Below are positions 23,102 through 32,012 of a stretch of 35,740 nt of DNA, in pieces (position 1 is the stretch's first letter; every line of letters starts with the position of its first letter). The stretch comes from Terrimicrobiaceae bacterium (lineage in GTDB: Bacteria > Verrucomicrobiota > Verrucomicrobiia > Chthoniobacterales > JAATET01), in NCBI GenBank assembly GCA_028713285.1, contig JAQTOP010000030.1:1-35740 (forward strand), given 5' to 3'. Under the pieces are notes generated by a model that saw only the letters and a program-made list of their open reading frames with translations, was not told the DNA's origin and made no database searches. The position numbers were made by a program, and so were the translations under genes.

Positions 23102-24726
23102 GCTGGGTTCAATTCCCGGCTTTCGACGGAGACGACGCGGTGCGCCAGTCGGGCGCGGCGGTGGCGCAGGTGCTGCGCGAGACGCAGGGTGAGCGCCATG
23201 AGTGTGAACGTGGGATTCGAACTCCCGCCGCTGGGGAATACCGAGCAGCTTGCGACGAAGAGATTTTCGACGTCGTGGACTTTCAGGTGTGGGTTCACCA
23301 CGCTGGTGCGCGGTGAGACGCCGCAGCGCGTCCCGCCCATCGAATGGTATGTGCCCCGGCATTTGTCGAACGCACTTTCCATTCCCGTTTCGAGATCCTG
23401 CGGCCAGGGGACGCCCTGAATGCCTGCTTCCTCGAAGACGCGTTTCAACTCTCCGGCGAAGGCGGCCACCGTCTGTTGCTCGGTGGAAGAAATGCGCCAG
23501 TCGACGACCGCTTTCGGCATACCGATGGCGTCGAGCCGTCCGTTCAGGCGGATGCGGCTTTCCGTCTGGGGCTCCTGCTCGGTGTCGATCATGAGGCGAA
23601 CGCGGGTTCGCTTTGAAACGAACCGGCGTTGCCGGAATTGCATCCAGATCAACGCGCTCGCGAGATCCCCAGCCCCTTTCGGCAATCCCGCCAGCAATTT
23701 CGCCGGTGGCGCGATCCACTCACGGCGCTGCATGGATTGCAGCAATTGACGCGCAGTTCCGAGACCGGAATCGTCCGGCTCCTCCAGCGAGATATGGGCC
23801 ATGACTTCGAGCAACCCGAGACGGGACTGCAGCTCGGGAGATGCCTCGAGTTTGGGCGTATGAAGAGTGCCATGGATGAAGTGCGGCGCAAAGCGTGCGA
23901 GGATCTCACGGCGGACCTCACCCGTGAGCGTCGCTATGGGGACGGAAACATGGTCGTGAAAATACCGTCCGACGTGATCGCAGGCATTTCCGATCCCTTC
24001 GGGGCAGACGGTCCGGGAAGCAAGCAGGAGGCGCGACGTTTCGATGGTTCCGGTGCATAGGACAAATTCCGTTGCTTCGAAGCTGAACGTCGCTCCGTCG
24101 TAGTTGCGAACCGCGACGGATTTCACATGCTCCGTCGTGGGATCCAGGTCCACGGAAACGGCGTTCGCATGCAGGAACACAGTGATCATTCCCGAGGACA
24201 TGCACTCCCGTCCCAAGGTTCGTGCCAGGTTCCGTGCGGAAAACGGCGCCCATTTCGAGAATCGCAGCCGGATATCCTCCGAGTCAATGGGACGGCGGCG
24301 TTTGGTGATTTCCAACAGATCGCAATCGAACGGCAGGGCGTTCACTTTCATTATCTGCTGGATCTCCTCGTAATACGGCTCGATGTCCCGCTGCGACACG
24401 GGCCAGCCCGCCCGAACGACTCCCCGCGACTCGAAAGCTTCATCAGGGAGCGGCAGGATCTGCCCGCCCCAGCGTGTCGATGACCCTCCAAAAACGCGAA
24501 ACCTTGCTTCCCTGGCGCCCGCGTATTCCGCGCCCTCGGTGGACACGTCGTAGAGTTCCTGGCTCCGCTCTTCGAGCTGGATGCCGCCCGCTTCAATGAG
24601 ATCGACGGAGAAGCCAAGCTTCGCCAGGCGGGTGGCCAGAAGCAACCCCGCAACTCCCGCGCCGACGATGCAAACGTCGCTTAGGAAAACCTCGCCCGAC
24701 TGAACCTCTTGCAGATCAATTTTCAT
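23098..24726 (-). CDS. GMC-type FAD-dependent oxidoreductase within the polysaccharide locus
   Basis: The 542-residue flavoprotein has the FAD-binding Rossmann motif VCIVGAGVAGLLLA (G22-G27) and LIEAGG at the second strand. The FGGSSTRWGGQ loop is typical of GMC proteins, and the substrate domain is in the middle. The C-terminal GMC signature runs through YHSMGGTRCG and NLFVASCSVFPSGGSSNPT, with histidine and asparagine at the usual catalytic positions. GMC enzymes oxidise alcohols such as choline, glucose or sugar lactols. No signal peptide is evident, so action in the cytoplasm on a sugar or lipid-linked intermediate is inferred. It is embedded between glycosyltransferase genes, overlapping one by GTGA and the other by 11 bp. 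It therefore very probably modifies a component of the same polymer. Confidence 0.92.
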   Translation of the reverse strand: MKIDLQEVQSGEVFLSDVCIVGAGVAGLLLATRLAKLGFSVDLIEAGGIQLEERSQELYDVSTEGAEYAGAREARFRVFGGSSTRWGGQILPLPDEAFESRGVVRAGWPVSQRDIEPYYEEIQQIMKVNALPFDCDLLEITKRRRPIDSEDIRLRFSKWAPFSARNLARTLGRECMSSGMITVFLHANAVSVDLDPTTEHVKSVAVRNYDGATFSFEATEFVLCTGTIETSRLLLASRTVCPEGIGNACDHVGRYFHDHVSVPIATLTGEVRREILARFAPHFIHGTLHTPKLEASPELQSRLGLLEVMAHISLEEPDDSGLGTARQLLQSMQRREWIAPPAKLLAGLPKGAGDLASALIWMQFRQRRFVSKRTRVRLMIDTEQEPQTESRIRLNGRLDAIGMPKAVVDWRISSTEQQTVAAFAGELKRVFEEAGIQGVPWPQDLETGMESAFDKCRGTYHSMGGTRCGVSPRTSVVNPHLKVHDVENLFVASCSVFPSGGSSNPTFTLMALTLRLAQHLRHRRARLAHRVVSVESRELNPA

Positions 24727-25948
24727 GGTAAAGTGCTCCTCCCAGCAGAAAGTCGTAACGTCCGCAAAGCTCGGAGAGCGACGACTCCGGAGGTCGCTCG
24801 TTCGACGAGGGACGAGCGATCACCTCGAGCGCCTCCTCGAATTTTTGAGTGAGAATCGGCCAGTCCACGTTTGCGCGATACCAGGCGTGTCCCGCCCGGG
24901 CGACCGGAGCAATGCCTCCCTCCTGCCGCAGTCGTTGAACGAGCGCGGCGACCGACGCACCTTCGCCGGTGCAAACAAACACTTCGCGTCCCGCTTCGAT
25001 CAGCTCGAGGTCATCGCCTTCGGGCAGCACGGGTACCGTTCCATTCCCCAGCGCGGCCATGGCCGAACCGGACTTGAAAATCCATCGGGATGGATAGAAC
25101 GAGAGCAGCAGATCGGATTCGGCGAGCGCCTTTCCGGCGCCATCCGGTGTGGCGTCGGCGATCACATGGATTCGCTCGTCGGGAACGACGACGCGCAGCA
25201 GCCGGACGTCTTCGGACGGGGTTTCTCCTTTGCACGCGCCCTTGCCAATCACGTTTACTTTGGTCAGCAGGCCCTCCTTCTGGAGCGCCGCGACGAGCCG
25301 GAGGTGCTTGCGCAGGGAAACCTCACGCTGCGAAGGCATTCCGAAGAGCGCGAGCGTAATCGGACCGCCGGCATGCCATGTGCGCGCTTCGGCGGAAGCC
25401 GTCGAGATATTGCTGGGAACCGGATGAAAAACGGTTTTCTCGGACTGGATGGAATTCAACCGGCGCAGTCCAAGCGGCACGCTGGCTATCGACACATCCG
25501 CCAGGCGTTGAAGCTCGGCCACGAGCTGCCGCTGAATTACGCTCAGATAGCATTCGCTTCTCCAGGGAGGACCCGAGGCCCACAGCTCGTGAAATACAAC
25601 GACGAGGCGACGAGTTGGTGACGCGGTGCGCCAGCGGCGCATCGCGCGGTTGATCCAGAAAGGGACGCCCCGTTCGTGATAGCCATAGCACACGTAGTGC
25701 AGCACGACGGTTTCCGCGTCATCCAGCAGAGCCAGCAGGTTCGATGCGGTTTGCCTGGCCACGGCGGAAATTTCGAATGCCGATCCATTGGACCGGGCGC
25801 CGTTCGATTCCTGCCATTTGGGATCACCGACCACGAAGCGGCTGGCAATTCCACATTCATTCTGCAGGTGCTCGCTAAGGATGCGGGCGTAATCGCCCAA
25901 ACCGTCGATTTGTGGCCAGAAGCGCGGAACAATATGTGTTAATTTCAT
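24716..25948 (-). CDS. Probable GT-B glycosyltransferase lacking the E-x7-E motif
   Basis: The 410-residue protein starts MKLTHIVPRFWPQIDGLGDY, a typical GT4 first strand and acceptor loop. It has TVVLHYVCYGYHERGVPFWI and VVVFHELWASGPPW in the N-terminal domain. The C-terminal domain begins ITLALFGMPSQREVSLRKHL. Where GT4 proteins carry E-x7-E, this one has SRWIFKSGSAMAALGNGTVPV, without either glutamate. It is therefore a divergent member, and a catalytic change or a non-canonical donor is possible. It overlaps the GMC oxidoreductase gene by 11 bp and is the first gene after a 185-bp gap that may contain a promoter. Confidence 0.8.
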   Translation of the reverse strand: MKLTHIVPRFWPQIDGLGDYARILSEHLQNECGIASRFVVGDPKWQESNGARSNGSAFEISAVARQTASNLLALLDDAETVVLHYVCYGYHERGVPFWINRAMRRWRTASPTRRLVVVFHELWASGPPWRSECYLSVIQRQLVAELQRLADVSIASVPLGLRRLNSIQSEKTVFHPVPSNISTASAEARTWHAGGPITLALFGMPSQREVSLRKHLRLVAALQKEGLLTKVNVIGKGACKGETPSEDVRLLRVVVPDERIHVIADATPDGAGKALAESDLLLSFYPSRWIFKSGSAMAALGNGTVPVLPEGDDLELIEAGREVFVCTGEGASVAALVQRLRQEGGIAPVARAGHAWYRANVDWPILTQKFEEALEVIARPSSNERPPESSLSELCGRYDFLLGGALYHEN

Positions 25949-26133
25949 GAATATGAATGCAATCGCCCGAAGGCGCTGGGGGGTGTCTCAACTAAATTTA
26001 CGAAGCCGGATCCTGAACGCCCGGCCGCGGAGCCCGCGGCGAAGGGGAGGTCCCGACTTTGCGAAATGCCCGTTGGCCGCCTTTGAAATGGGCCGGTGAT
26101 CAGTCGGAACGTCTCGAAAACATCATGGCGCAC
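25949..26133. other. 185-bp intergenic gap in the polysaccharide locus
   Basis: No ORF with support is present. The gap separates the methyltransferase-containing group from the GMC-containing group. It is a reasonable place for a terminator or promoter, but I recognise neither with confidence. Confidence 0.3.
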
Positions 26134-26844
26134 TTAGCGTGCGTCGGAGGCGTCGTCCCAAACTTTGGCAAGCAGTTGGGTGAAGCGGACCAGCCACTTC
26201 GGCGCCTTGAAAAGATGCCTCTGTTTTCGAACCTCGAAGAGCCGTCTGATGTAGTCGTTTCCCAGCGTGGAGGACGACAGCGGTTCATCGTCCACGGCCA
26301 GGTTGGGACAGATGATTCCAATTCCGCCCCATAAAACATCGTCCTTAAAATAGCCGGTTGCCACATCGAAATTATGCCAGCAGTTCAACTGCGACACGGC
26401 CTGCATGGCTCCACGCCGGGTGGGCGGATAGAAGATGTCGTGCAATAGCAGAACGTTGGCGATCTTTGCGGCTCCAAGAACGTCGGAGAGGACGCTATCG
26501 GCATCGTGACCCGCATCCACGATCGCGAGGTCGAAGCGGTCTTCCTGTTTGGCAAGCTGCTCCAGCGCCCTTTGCGTCGTCATTTGCATGGGAACGACGT
26601 TCCACAACGCGAAGGCATTGTTCACCGACGCGTCGAGATCGACGGTGACGACGCTGTCGCAATGGTGGGAAAGCCATCGGGTGCAGCCTCCCTCGCCGTA
26701 TCCAAGTTCGAGGACGGTGCGGCAATCCGCCGCTGTGAGCACGCCGCTCAGGACAAGGCGCTCCTCGAGCGACATCATCCATCCGTCCGAACCAATGCTG
26801 GCTAGCAATTGGCCGAATCCCGATCCATGGGCTGTTCCATTCAT
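26134..26844 (-). CDS. Class I SAM-dependent methyltransferase (Methyltransf_24-like)
   Basis: The 236-residue protein has the SAM-binding motif I VLELGYGEGGCTRWL (about residues 44-58), the post-I strand VVTVDLDAS, and FDLAIVDAGHDADSVLSDV. The last of these matches the acidic D-x-x-H block of the CmcI/Methyltransf_24 group. LLLHDIFYPPTRRG and a final GGIGII strand follow. It should transfer a methyl group from S-adenosylmethionine, plausibly to a sugar hydroxyl of the polymer. The substrate is not identifiable. The ATG at 26844 is 32 bp after the GT8-like gene. Upstream in-frame sequence belongs to that gene in another frame. It is the last gene before a 185-bp gap. Confidence 0.87.
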   Translation of the reverse strand: MNGTAHGSGFGQLLASIGSDGWMMSLEERLVLSGVLTAADCRTVLELGYGEGGCTRWLSHHCDSVVTVDLDASVNNAFALWNVVPMQMTTQRALEQLAKQEDRFDLAIVDAGHDADSVLSDVLGAAKIANVLLLHDIFYPPTRRGAMQAVSQLNCWHNFDVATGYFKDDVLWGGIGIICPNLAVDDEPLSSSTLGNDYIRRLFEVRKQRHLFKAPKWLVRFTQLLAKVWDDASDAR

Positions 26845-26876
26845 TCCGCTTTGTTTTCTGTAGAAGGACGGCGTTG

Positions 26877-27806
26877 TTACGCCCGTCGGTAGAATCTTCC
26901 AATGGCTGCGCCGAGGGCAAGGGCGAGTGCCAGGGAGGCCCGCCGGGCCGGTTCGAAAAGTCGGATCGGGGCATCCGAATTCCGCAGGAACGCTTTGCTG
27001 GCAGTCGTGGGTGGAAAGCCTCGCAATGCCTCGCGAAGAAATCCCCCGCGCCACGGTTTCGGAGTGCCAATTGCGTGTGATAGCAAATAGCCTCCGGTCG
27101 CAAAATCCATCGCGTCGGAGCCGGCCGCATTCACCGGGGCACCGGAAATCATCAGCGCGAGGTTGAGCGCATCCTGATCGGTGGTATGGAATACATCGCT
27201 GCTCGCTCCGTGTTTGATTCCTTTTCCCTCGCCGATCACGGATATCACTATCGCCATCGCCTTGCTCCAGGTGGCGAGAAACCCCTGTAGAGACCGGGGA
27301 ACGCCCACGAATCCCGAGTTGTAATACCGGTCGCAGGGATGGTTCGCAGAGACGCCGTGATGCGAAAGAATTTCGCGCCAGGCCAGCCGCATCGGGTGAC
27401 GCTGCGGCATCGCCGAATGCACGTCCTCCACCAGGGCAATGCCCTCCGAAGGCCAGCGTTCGATCAAGTGCCATGGGCACTTTACAATGATGTCCGGGTC
27501 GAGGTAGATGGCGGCATCGGCGTTCGGATCGAATTCCGTCAGCACGCGATCGAGGAAGTCGGGTTTATAATAGGCGAAGTGCAGGGGAGTTTCGACCTGA
27601 ACGAACGTGATCGAAAAACCGTCCCGAACCTCGAAGCGGTGCATTCCCACTTGAACTTGCGGCGCTTTCACCGCCCATGGCGGCAACGGGCCACGATGCC
27701 CCGCCCAGAGAGTGCCTTGATAACCTGCAGCGCTCAGCGAATTCGCCAGCGCTCCGACACCAAGATGATAGTCGCCTTCAAATAGCGTGCAAATCGACGA
27801 GATCAT
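26877..27806 (-). CDS. GT8-like nucleotide-sugar transferase
   Basis: The 309-residue protein starts MISSICTLFEGDYHLGVGAL, a GT-A first strand. The metal-binding D-x-D lies in AAIYLDPDIIVKCPW. Later blocks are CDRYYNSGFVGVPRSL and FHTTDQDALNLALM, both characteristic of GT8 and related nucleotide-diphospho-sugar transferases, where DQD contacts the acceptor. A C-terminal amphipathic, basic tail may associate with the membrane. The sugar is unknown. The ATG at 27806 overlaps the upstream GT2 gene as ATGA, and the methyltransferase follows 32 bp downstream. Confidence 0.85.
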   Translation of the reverse strand: MISSICTLFEGDYHLGVGALANSLSAAGYQGTLWAGHRGPLPPWAVKAPQVQVGMHRFEVRDGFSITFVQVETPLHFAYYKPDFLDRVLTEFDPNADAAIYLDPDIIVKCPWHLIERWPSEGIALVEDVHSAMPQRHPMRLAWREILSHHGVSANHPCDRYYNSGFVGVPRSLQGFLATWSKAMAIVISVIGEGKGIKHGASSDVFHTTDQDALNLALMISGAPVNAAGSDAMDFATGGYLLSHAIGTPKPWRGGFLREALRGFPPTTASKAFLRNSDAPIRLFEPARRASLALALALGAAIGRFYRRA

Positions 27807-28729
27807 TTCGAAGGGCGCGCGTAGAGACTTAGGATGCCTGCCACCAGCCAATAGGCGAAGGTGACGGGGGAACTCCGGTCAAGTCGCAGCGCTCGCTCAA
27901 AGTTATTTCGGGATCTGGATGGATCGCTTCGCAGCAGCATCCGCCCTGCGTTCCGATAGAGTTGGGCCGGCTGACTCCGGCGAAGCGCCGGCGGTATGAG
28001 CGGGGACTGGGCAAATGTTTCGCAGACCCGCGCCGTCTCGGCGATCAATGCGGCGCTGTTCATCGACATGGCGCTTCCATGCTGCCGATACAGGCAGGTC
28101 ACGTTTCCGGTATGACAAAATTTCCCACCGCCGCTGGCGACGCGCAGCCAGTATTCGAGATCGTTGCAGATCGGAAACTGCTCCGAGATTCCCCCGTGTC
28201 TTTCGAAGCACCTGCGATGAATCAATACGGAGGACGGTTGGATGATCAGGCGTCCGAGGTAAAGTGAGACGGGGAGGTTCTCGAGATCCTTTGCAGAAGG
28301 CGACCGCACCTCGAGGAATGCGCCCGTTTCGTCGTCAAAGAGCTGCGAACCTGCGAACGTGACATCGGCATCCTGCGAGCGGGCCGCGCGGACGAGGTCT
28401 GAAAGGTGCCCGGGTTCCCAAAGATCGTCGGAATCCAGAAACGCGATGAACGAGCTGCGAGCGGCGGCTATTCCCGTGTTTCGACTCGCCGGGAGTCCCC
28501 GGTTAATCTCGTGCCGCGTATAAGTGACCGGCTGGGGGACGCCATCCGCGAACTCACGCACGATCTTTTCGGTGCCGTCCCGCGATCCGTCCTCGGTGAC
28601 AATGATCTCCCAATCGGAGAATGTCTGCGCACGCACGGTGGCAAGCGCGCCGGCGATGAAGCGGGCGCCCTTGTAGGCGGGGATGCAAATGCTAATCGCG
28701 GGGTTTGACATGGAAGACGCGTTCACCAT
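27803..28729 (-). CDS. GT2-family glycosyltransferase
   Basis: The 308-residue GT-A protein has ISICIPAYKGARFIAGAL, WEIIVTEDGSRDGTEKI, and the D-x-D-type motif FLDSDDLWEPGHL. The acceptor-side ICNDLEYWLRVASGG matches the ED-x-x-(Y/F)W-x-R block of bacterial GT2 enzymes. A C-terminal helical repeat-like tail ends in the hydrophobic YWLVAGILSLYA. It resembles the GT2 at 30007-30933 along the whole length, suggesting duplication. Two starts are possible: the ATG at 28729 (used here, overlapping the acyltransferase by 7 bp) or 28711 (MSNPAIS). Its stop overlaps the GT8-like gene as ATGA. Specificity is unknown. Confidence 0.93.
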   Translation of the reverse strand: MVNASSMSNPAISICIPAYKGARFIAGALATVRAQTFSDWEIIVTEDGSRDGTEKIVREFADGVPQPVTYTRHEINRGLPASRNTGIAAARSSFIAFLDSDDLWEPGHLSDLVRAARSQDADVTFAGSQLFDDETGAFLEVRSPSAKDLENLPVSLYLGRLIIQPSSVLIHRRCFERHGGISEQFPICNDLEYWLRVASGGGKFCHTGNVTCLYRQHGSAMSMNSAALIAETARVCETFAQSPLIPPALRRSQPAQLYRNAGRMLLRSDPSRSRNNFERALRLDRSSPVTFAYWLVAGILSLYARPSK

Positions 28730-29907
28730 CTCGCGGGAATTCCGACCGGGGCGGGCGAGCGCACGGTCCGGCCCTTCGGAAGCCGGTTCCACAGGGATTT
28801 CCCTAGCGAGATGCTCGGGAGTTCGACCCAGCGGTGGAATGCGATGCACGGGATCAGGATGATCGCATACAGCAATACCGGTAGTGCGATCCAGAGGACG
28901 ATCCCCGGCATTGCCGCGACCCAGGCGGAAGGGATGAAGGGGAAGGACCACACGATCAATGGCTGATGAAGCAAATAGACGGAGTAACTAATGATTCCGA
29001 GAGCGGCGACCGGTTTCAGGATTTCCGGAACCGGCTTTTTCGAACTCACCGCGAGGTGAATGAGCAGGGCGAAAAATGCGGTGCCGCCGAAATAGATATA
29101 CTGATAGGCGAGGTGCTGCGACATCGACACGGCCATCACGATGCCGGAGACGGCAAGGAGCAGTTTGGCAAATGGCACTCGCGGCCCCTTGTTGACGAAG
29201 TGATCCGCGACGAGGGCGCCGACGCACCACTCCAGCCAGTAGGCAAATGGCGAATGCAGAAGAAGAAAAGAATCCGTCACATATCCGCCGAAGAAGGTGA
29301 CGATGGTGGCCACGGAGCCCGCGATCAGGAAGGCGACGGAAGTTCCCTTCCAGCGAGTCATTAGGAGAAAGAGCGGGTAGATTAGATAGAGCTGCCATTC
29401 CACGGCAATGCTCCAGAAGGACCAGTTGATTTCGTAGAAAAAGGGCTGCGACAAGGAATGCAGCAGGCTGGCATGGACGGCCAGGTGCCAGACCGCGCGG
29501 AGGTTCAGCTCGGAACGAAAGTTCCACACCCAGAACAGCAGGAGGGCGAGGAGATAAGGGGGATAGATTCGGAAGAACCGGCGCCAGAAGAAAAGCGGGA
29601 GGAATTTCGGCAGGGCCGCTGTCCGATTCTTTTCAACCCATTTCAGGTAGGAAAGGTGGATGCAAAATCCAGATACTACGAAGAAGAGCTTTACGCCCAG
29701 AAATCCGAACTCCATCGGAAACAGGGTCGCCCGCAGCCATCCGCCGGGTATTGCGAGGCCCGCATGCATCAGGCCCTGCGTTGCCGCAGCCCAGTAATGA
29801 TTCATCAGGACGAGAAGGATCGCGACGCCGCGCAGGATATCGACTCGCTGGAGGTGATAGTTTTGATCTGCCTGGGATTTCATGTATTCGGCACTTGGAT
29901 TTTCCAT
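28723..29907 (-). CDS. Membrane O-acyltransferase, Acyl_transf_3 (OafA/NodX) family
   Basis: The 394-residue protein has about ten transmembrane segments. Family signatures are VDILRGVAILLVLMNHYW (the R-G-x-x-x-x-x-V-x-x-x-H block), FFVVSGFCIHLSY, the RRFFRIYPPYL basic motif, and NWSFWSIAVEWQLYLIYPL. These proteins transfer acetyl or other acyl groups to sugars of surface polysaccharides across the inner membrane. The start may be the ATG at 29907 or the one at 29883 (MKSQADQNYH). A 99-bp gap separates it from the upstream GT2 gene, and it overlaps the downstream GT2 gene by 7 bp. A paralogue lies at 34358-35533, with the same conserved blocks. Confidence 0.95.
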   Translation of the reverse strand: MENPSAEYMKSQADQNYHLQRVDILRGVAILLVLMNHYWAAATQGLMHAGLAIPGGWLRATLFPMEFGFLGVKLFFVVSGFCIHLSYLKWVEKNRTAALPKFLPLFFWRRFFRIYPPYLLALLLFWVWNFRSELNLRAVWHLAVHASLLHSLSQPFFYEINWSFWSIAVEWQLYLIYPLFLLMTRWKGTSVAFLIAGSVATIVTFFGGYVTDSFLLLHSPFAYWLEWCVGALVADHFVNKGPRVPFAKLLLAVSGIVMAVSMSQHLAYQYIYFGGTAFFALLIHLAVSSKKPVPEILKPVAALGIISYSVYLLHQPLIVWSFPFIPSAWVAAMPGIVLWIALPVLLYAIILIPCIAFHRWVELPSISLGKSLWNRLPKGRTVRSPAPVGIPARW

Positions 29908-30006
29908 CGTGCGAAGGGTGTGGGTTTTTCGGGACGCGCGTCCGCGGCCGGCGCCTCTCCCAGGGGGGAGGAAGTGCGTCTGGTTGCGGAGGCTTTCGCG
30001 GAAGGA

Positions 30007-30933
30007 CTACTGGGAGACCGGTTGGGGAGCGACCTGGCGGGTTCGGAATTGGCAGTGGAAGCCCTTGCCGAGCGAAAAAAGAAGCTGGGGAAGGATCGCG
30101 AGGCGAAGGGGGGTCAGCTTCCATGCGCGCCAAAGTGCGCGCGAACTGGAAGACGAATCCGAGGCTCGCGTGAGGCGTCCGTAGCTGAGCAAAGTTTCCG
30201 AAAGGCGCCGTCTGCGGAGGCGGGCGGGCGCCGCGGCAAGGTCCTGGTATTTCTCGTAAAATGCGACCTCCTGCTGCGCCCAGAGCAATGTTTTCATCAT
30301 CGTGCTCGAAGCGTGCTTTGCGTAATAGCACGAGACGGATGCGGAATGGGCAAAGAGCCCTCCCGCCAGCGCGCAACGCAGCCAGTAGTCGCGATCTTCC
30401 CCGATTCGAAACGCCGGGTCGAATCCTCCCACCCGTTCGACGATCCCGCGGCGCAAGGCCACGCTCGTGCAGGTCATGACGACGCTGCGATCGAACAGGG
30501 TCCGCACGGGATTTGCAAACAACCGGGCCGGAGGGGAATACGCCTCCAGTGGCTCTTCCGCGTCGAGGTTGAAAATCTGAATGCCCGCGATTGCGACATC
30601 CGCGCCGCCGGCGAGGGTGGTGCTGACCGCGTCGAGGTGGTTGGGCGTCCACCAGTCATCCGCGTCGAGGAATGCCAGCACATCGCCCCTGGCGAGTTGG
30701 AGAAGACGATTGCGCGCGGCGGCGACACCGCGGTTCTCTCCGAGGTTTTCATAGCGAACCGTCTGCGAGACCGAGGCTGCGAAGGCGCGTGTGATGCTCT
30801 CGGTCTCGTCATTCGAGCCGTCTTCGACGACCACGATTTCCCAATCGGCACAGGCCTGGGCGCGGACGCTTTCGAGCGCTTTGCCAATATATCGGCCTGC
30901 GCGATAGGCCGCGATGAGAATGCTGAACTTCAT
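30007..30933 (-). CDS. GT2-family glycosyltransferase
   Basis: The 308-residue protein begins MKFSILIAAYRAGRYIGKAL. It has WEIVVVEDGSNDETESI, the D-x-D-type motif FLDADDWWTPNHL, and RIGEDRDYWLRCALAGG, matching the ED-x-x-YW-x-R block. The C-terminal ~70 residues are basic and helical. It shares layout, length and many residues with the GT2 at 27803-28729 (for example ALxSVRAQ, ENRGVAAARN versus NRGLPASRN), so the two are likely paralogues. The ATG at 30933 overlaps the epimerase gene as ATGA. Donor and acceptor are unknown. Confidence 0.93.
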   Translation of the reverse strand: MKFSILIAAYRAGRYIGKALESVRAQACADWEIVVVEDGSNDETESITRAFAASVSQTVRYENLGENRGVAAARNRLLQLARGDVLAFLDADDWWTPNHLDAVSTTLAGGADVAIAGIQIFNLDAEEPLEAYSPPARLFANPVRTLFDRSVVMTCTSVALRRGIVERVGGFDPAFRIGEDRDYWLRCALAGGLFAHSASVSCYYAKHASSTMMKTLLWAQQEVAFYEKYQDLAAAPARLRRRRLSETLLSYGRLTRASDSSSSSRALWRAWKLTPLRLAILPQLLFSLGKGFHCQFRTRQVAPQPVSQ

Positions 30934-32012
30934 GAGGGGCTTGTTGCGAATTCGAGCCACGCGAAGCTCCGGCGCATTCCCTCGGCGAATGGCACGGGCG
31001 GTTCGTAACCCAGGGTTTGGGCCGCTTTCGTGTGCGGCAGTTTGCAGTGGCATTGCTGGAGCAGTGCCATTTCTTCGGTGATCCGCGGTTGCGGGGAGGA
31101 GGGGAGCGACCATGCGTCCGGGCTGCGGGGCGGGTTCCAGGAGGAGAGCAGCGTTTTCGTCACCTGCTTCACCTTGCCGGGCACGGCAGGAAGCAGCGAT
31201 TGAACCCATGGCTGGGCGACCGCGTTCTCGACGCGCTCGCGAAATGGCTTCCGAAAGACAGGCAGCTCGGGAAGCCGGTGAATGCTTGCCCGCGGCACGC
31301 CCAGCGAATCCGCTGCGAGGTGGTAGAAGTCCGCCCAGGAGGTCGTCTCCCGGTCGCCCACCAGATACGCCTGGCCCGCGCCGGATTTGGCTTCGAGACA
31401 GAGCCCGATGGCGGCGATGAGGTTGTCCACATAGATCCCGTTGCAAATCCCCGTGCCGCCTTCATACAGCCACGCACGTCCGCCGCGCAACTCGGCCGCA
31501 AGGTCGGCGATCCAGCGCGAACGCGGACCGTAAACCACACCGGGCCGGAGCGCGTAACCTTCGATGCCGCGCTTTGTGGCCTCGGAGAAAAACGCATTCT
31601 CGGCGCGGACTTTGGCGTTGTTGTATTCGATCGAGTGCGTCTCGTGCAGCGGGGATTCCTCCGACGATCCGTCCGGCGCGTTCTGTCCATGCACCGAAGC
31701 GCTGCTAAGGTAAACGACGCGGTTCACGCCGGCTGCCTCCGCCGCCTCGCAAAGGACGGCTGGCATCTGCTCGATCTGCCGCGGATCGCCAATCGCGCAA
31801 TGAACGACCGCCTCGCAGCCGTTCAGCGCCGCTGCGAGCGAGCCGCTGTCGAGCGCGTCGCCCAGACGCCACCCGATCGCGAATCGCGAAGGAAGCGCCA
31901 GGCTCGCGGGCTTGCGAACCACGGGAATTGCAGTGTGCGTCCCGTTGAGATAAAATTGCTCGACGATCCGGCTGCCGATGAAGCCGTTTGCGCCAATGAT
32001 TGCGACTTTCAT
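30930..32012 (-). CDS. NAD-dependent epimerase/dehydratase (extended SDR)
   Basis: The 360-residue protein has the NAD-binding motif MKVAIIGANGFIG (G7-x-x-G10-x-x-G13). It has the SDR catalytic elements SSASVHG (S103-S106) and Y130-x3-K134 in YNNAK, then ALRPGVVYGPRSRW and a NGIYVDNLIAAIG segment. This is the extended SDR fold used by UDP-sugar epimerases, dehydratases and reductases. The product sugar is not predictable. Its partner is probably the Gfo/Idh/MocA dehydrogenase just upstream, since ATGA overlaps link the two genes (32009-32012), and link this gene to the following GT2 (30930-30933). Together they likely make or modify one nucleotide sugar for the locus. Confidence 0.92.
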   Translation of the reverse strand: MKVAIIGANGFIGSRIVEQFYLNGTHTAIPVVRKPASLALPSRFAIGWRLGDALDSGSLAAALNGCEAVVHCAIGDPRQIEQMPAVLCEAAEAAGVNRVVYLSSASVHGQNAPDGSSEESPLHETHSIEYNNAKVRAENAFFSEATKRGIEGYALRPGVVYGPRSRWIADLAAELRGGRAWLYEGGTGICNGIYVDNLIAAIGLCLEAKSGAGQAYLVGDRETTSWADFYHLAADSLGVPRASIHRLPELPVFRKPFRERVENAVAQPWVQSLLPAVPGKVKQVTKTLLSSWNPPRSPDAWSLPSSPQPRITEEMALLQQCHCKLPHTKAAQTLGYEPPVPFAEGMRRSFAWLEFATSPS

